From JAMLHH01 sp035515235 (GTDB lineage: Bacteria; Bacteroidota; Bacteroidia; Chitinophagales; JADIYW01): 64,000 nt of DNA. Location of the stretch: the NCBI GenBank assembly GCA_035515235.1, contig DATJBS010000054.1, positions 66,985-130,984 of the forward strand. Direction: 5' to 3'. The translations under genes and the position numbers were made by a program. The first letter of the stretch is position 1. Each line of letters begins with the position of its first letter. Below the pieces are notes generated by a model. That model was not told the origin of the DNA. It saw only the letters and a list, made by a program, of their open reading frames with translations, and ran no database searches. Shown piece by piece: positions 63,699 through 64,000 of this stretch.

Positions 63699-63844
63699 TC
63701 CTTCTAACAGAATTGCGGCGTAGGTTCAAACCTCATTTATAAAAGCATATTGAAGAAGTGTTGTGCACCTACGGCGCACGATTTTCATAGATAGTCATTA
63801 GTTACAAAGCTAATGCACCTACGGCGCATCATTTATTCGTGTAT
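63699..63844. repeat. direct duplication, copy 2
   Basis: Matches 63402-63548 with few changes. GCACCTACGGCGC is intact at 63765-63777 and 63815-63827, but the inverted arm is degraded to GCGGCGTAGGTTC near 63716-63728. The 150 bp between copies hold a small palindrome CACTGCTCAGTG (63625-63636), part of another widespread intergenic repeat. Confidence 0.88.
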
Positions 63845-64000
63845 GATATTATTGAATATCACACGAAAGTATTCGTACGACACATCACAGCTGTCATATG
63901 GAGGTAGAATCCTTTGTCAGAATGACAATTACCTTTGCTGCTGCGAGCGTCACGCTTGTATCCACTTGATTATAGTTATAGACTTAAGAACTACGCGAGG
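63845..64000. other. gene-free window end with short palindromes
   Basis: TTGTCA and TGACAA (63914-63928) form a 6 bp stem with a 3-base loop. GCGAGCGTCACGCTT follows at about 63944. Both resemble intergenic repeat elements. No ORF is supported before the window ends. Confidence 0.5.

Overview
This is an AT-rich chromosomal segment from a member of the Bacteroidota. The evidence is a SusC/SusD outer-membrane pair, two proteins with type IX secretion (T9SS) C-terminal sorting domains, promoters of the TAnnTTTG class, a split cobalamin-dependent methionine synthase, DUF2480, DUF4476 and DUF6089-type proteins, and a NadK-UppS-BamA-OmpH-MurI envelope block. MqnC implies the futalosine route to menaquinone, which suggests a Saprospiria, Chitinophagia or Cytophagia-like lineage rather than a classical flavobacterium. 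The exact taxon cannot be fixed from this window. No rRNA, tRNA, CRISPR, transposase or phage genes were seen.

Layout. 0-10.5 kb: the 5' part of a SusD gene and its SusC partner (minus), mqnC (minus), then a plus-strand run of a catalytic/non-catalytic M16 peptidase pair, a T9SS type B cargo protein and a putative outer-membrane protein. 10.5-10.8 kb is a non-coding repeat patch. 10.8-21.4 kb: cell-wall and envelope upkeep (lytic transglycosylase, DUF2480, PpiD-like foldase, CorC-like membrane protein), a MazG/SRPBCC pair, two tandem serine beta-lactamase-like hydrolases and DUF1015. 21.4-22.7 kb is a repeat-rich island holding a small lipoprotein and a truncated secreted-protein gene. 22.7-28.9 kb: C-terminal processing protease, LpxH-like phosphoesterase, Asn/His-rich DUF4476 protein, membrane-embedded M28 peptidase and an amidase. 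28.9-34 kb: a one-carbon module with split metH behind a SAM-I (S-box) riboswitch and divergent metF. 34-36.3 kb: an EamA transporter, a 53-residue lipoprotein and a glycosyltransferase.

36.3-46.5 kb is a ten-gene minus-strand block: alpha/beta hydrolase, CBS protein, one-POTRA BamA-like protein, NadK, DUF6089 barrel, UppS, BamA, two OmpH/Skp chaperones and MurI. It joins peptidoglycan precursor supply to outer-membrane protein assembly. A SpmA-SpmB fusion follows. 47.9-48.6 kb is a second repeat patch ending at the terminator of a large T9SS type A surface protein. 52.1-55.1 kb carries a decaying LytTR/LytS two-component system: the histidine kinase has an in-frame TGA before its ATP G-box, the response regulator has Gly in place of an acidic-pocket Asp, and the adjacent TPR membrane protein has no output domain. 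55.5-60.2 kb: HflX and a polyphosphate module (SixA, Ppk1, Ppx). 60.5-62.9 kb: three poorly characterised lipoprotein or membrane genes. The last 1.1 kb is non-coding and full of palindromic dispersed repeats, including a roughly 147 bp direct duplication.

Most genes are ordinary. The best leads are the broken regulatory locus at 52-55 kb, the riboswitch-controlled split metH, the unannotated 53-residue lipoprotein, and several families of intergenic palindromic repeats, one of which abuts a broken gene. I saw no clear new defence or biosynthetic system.
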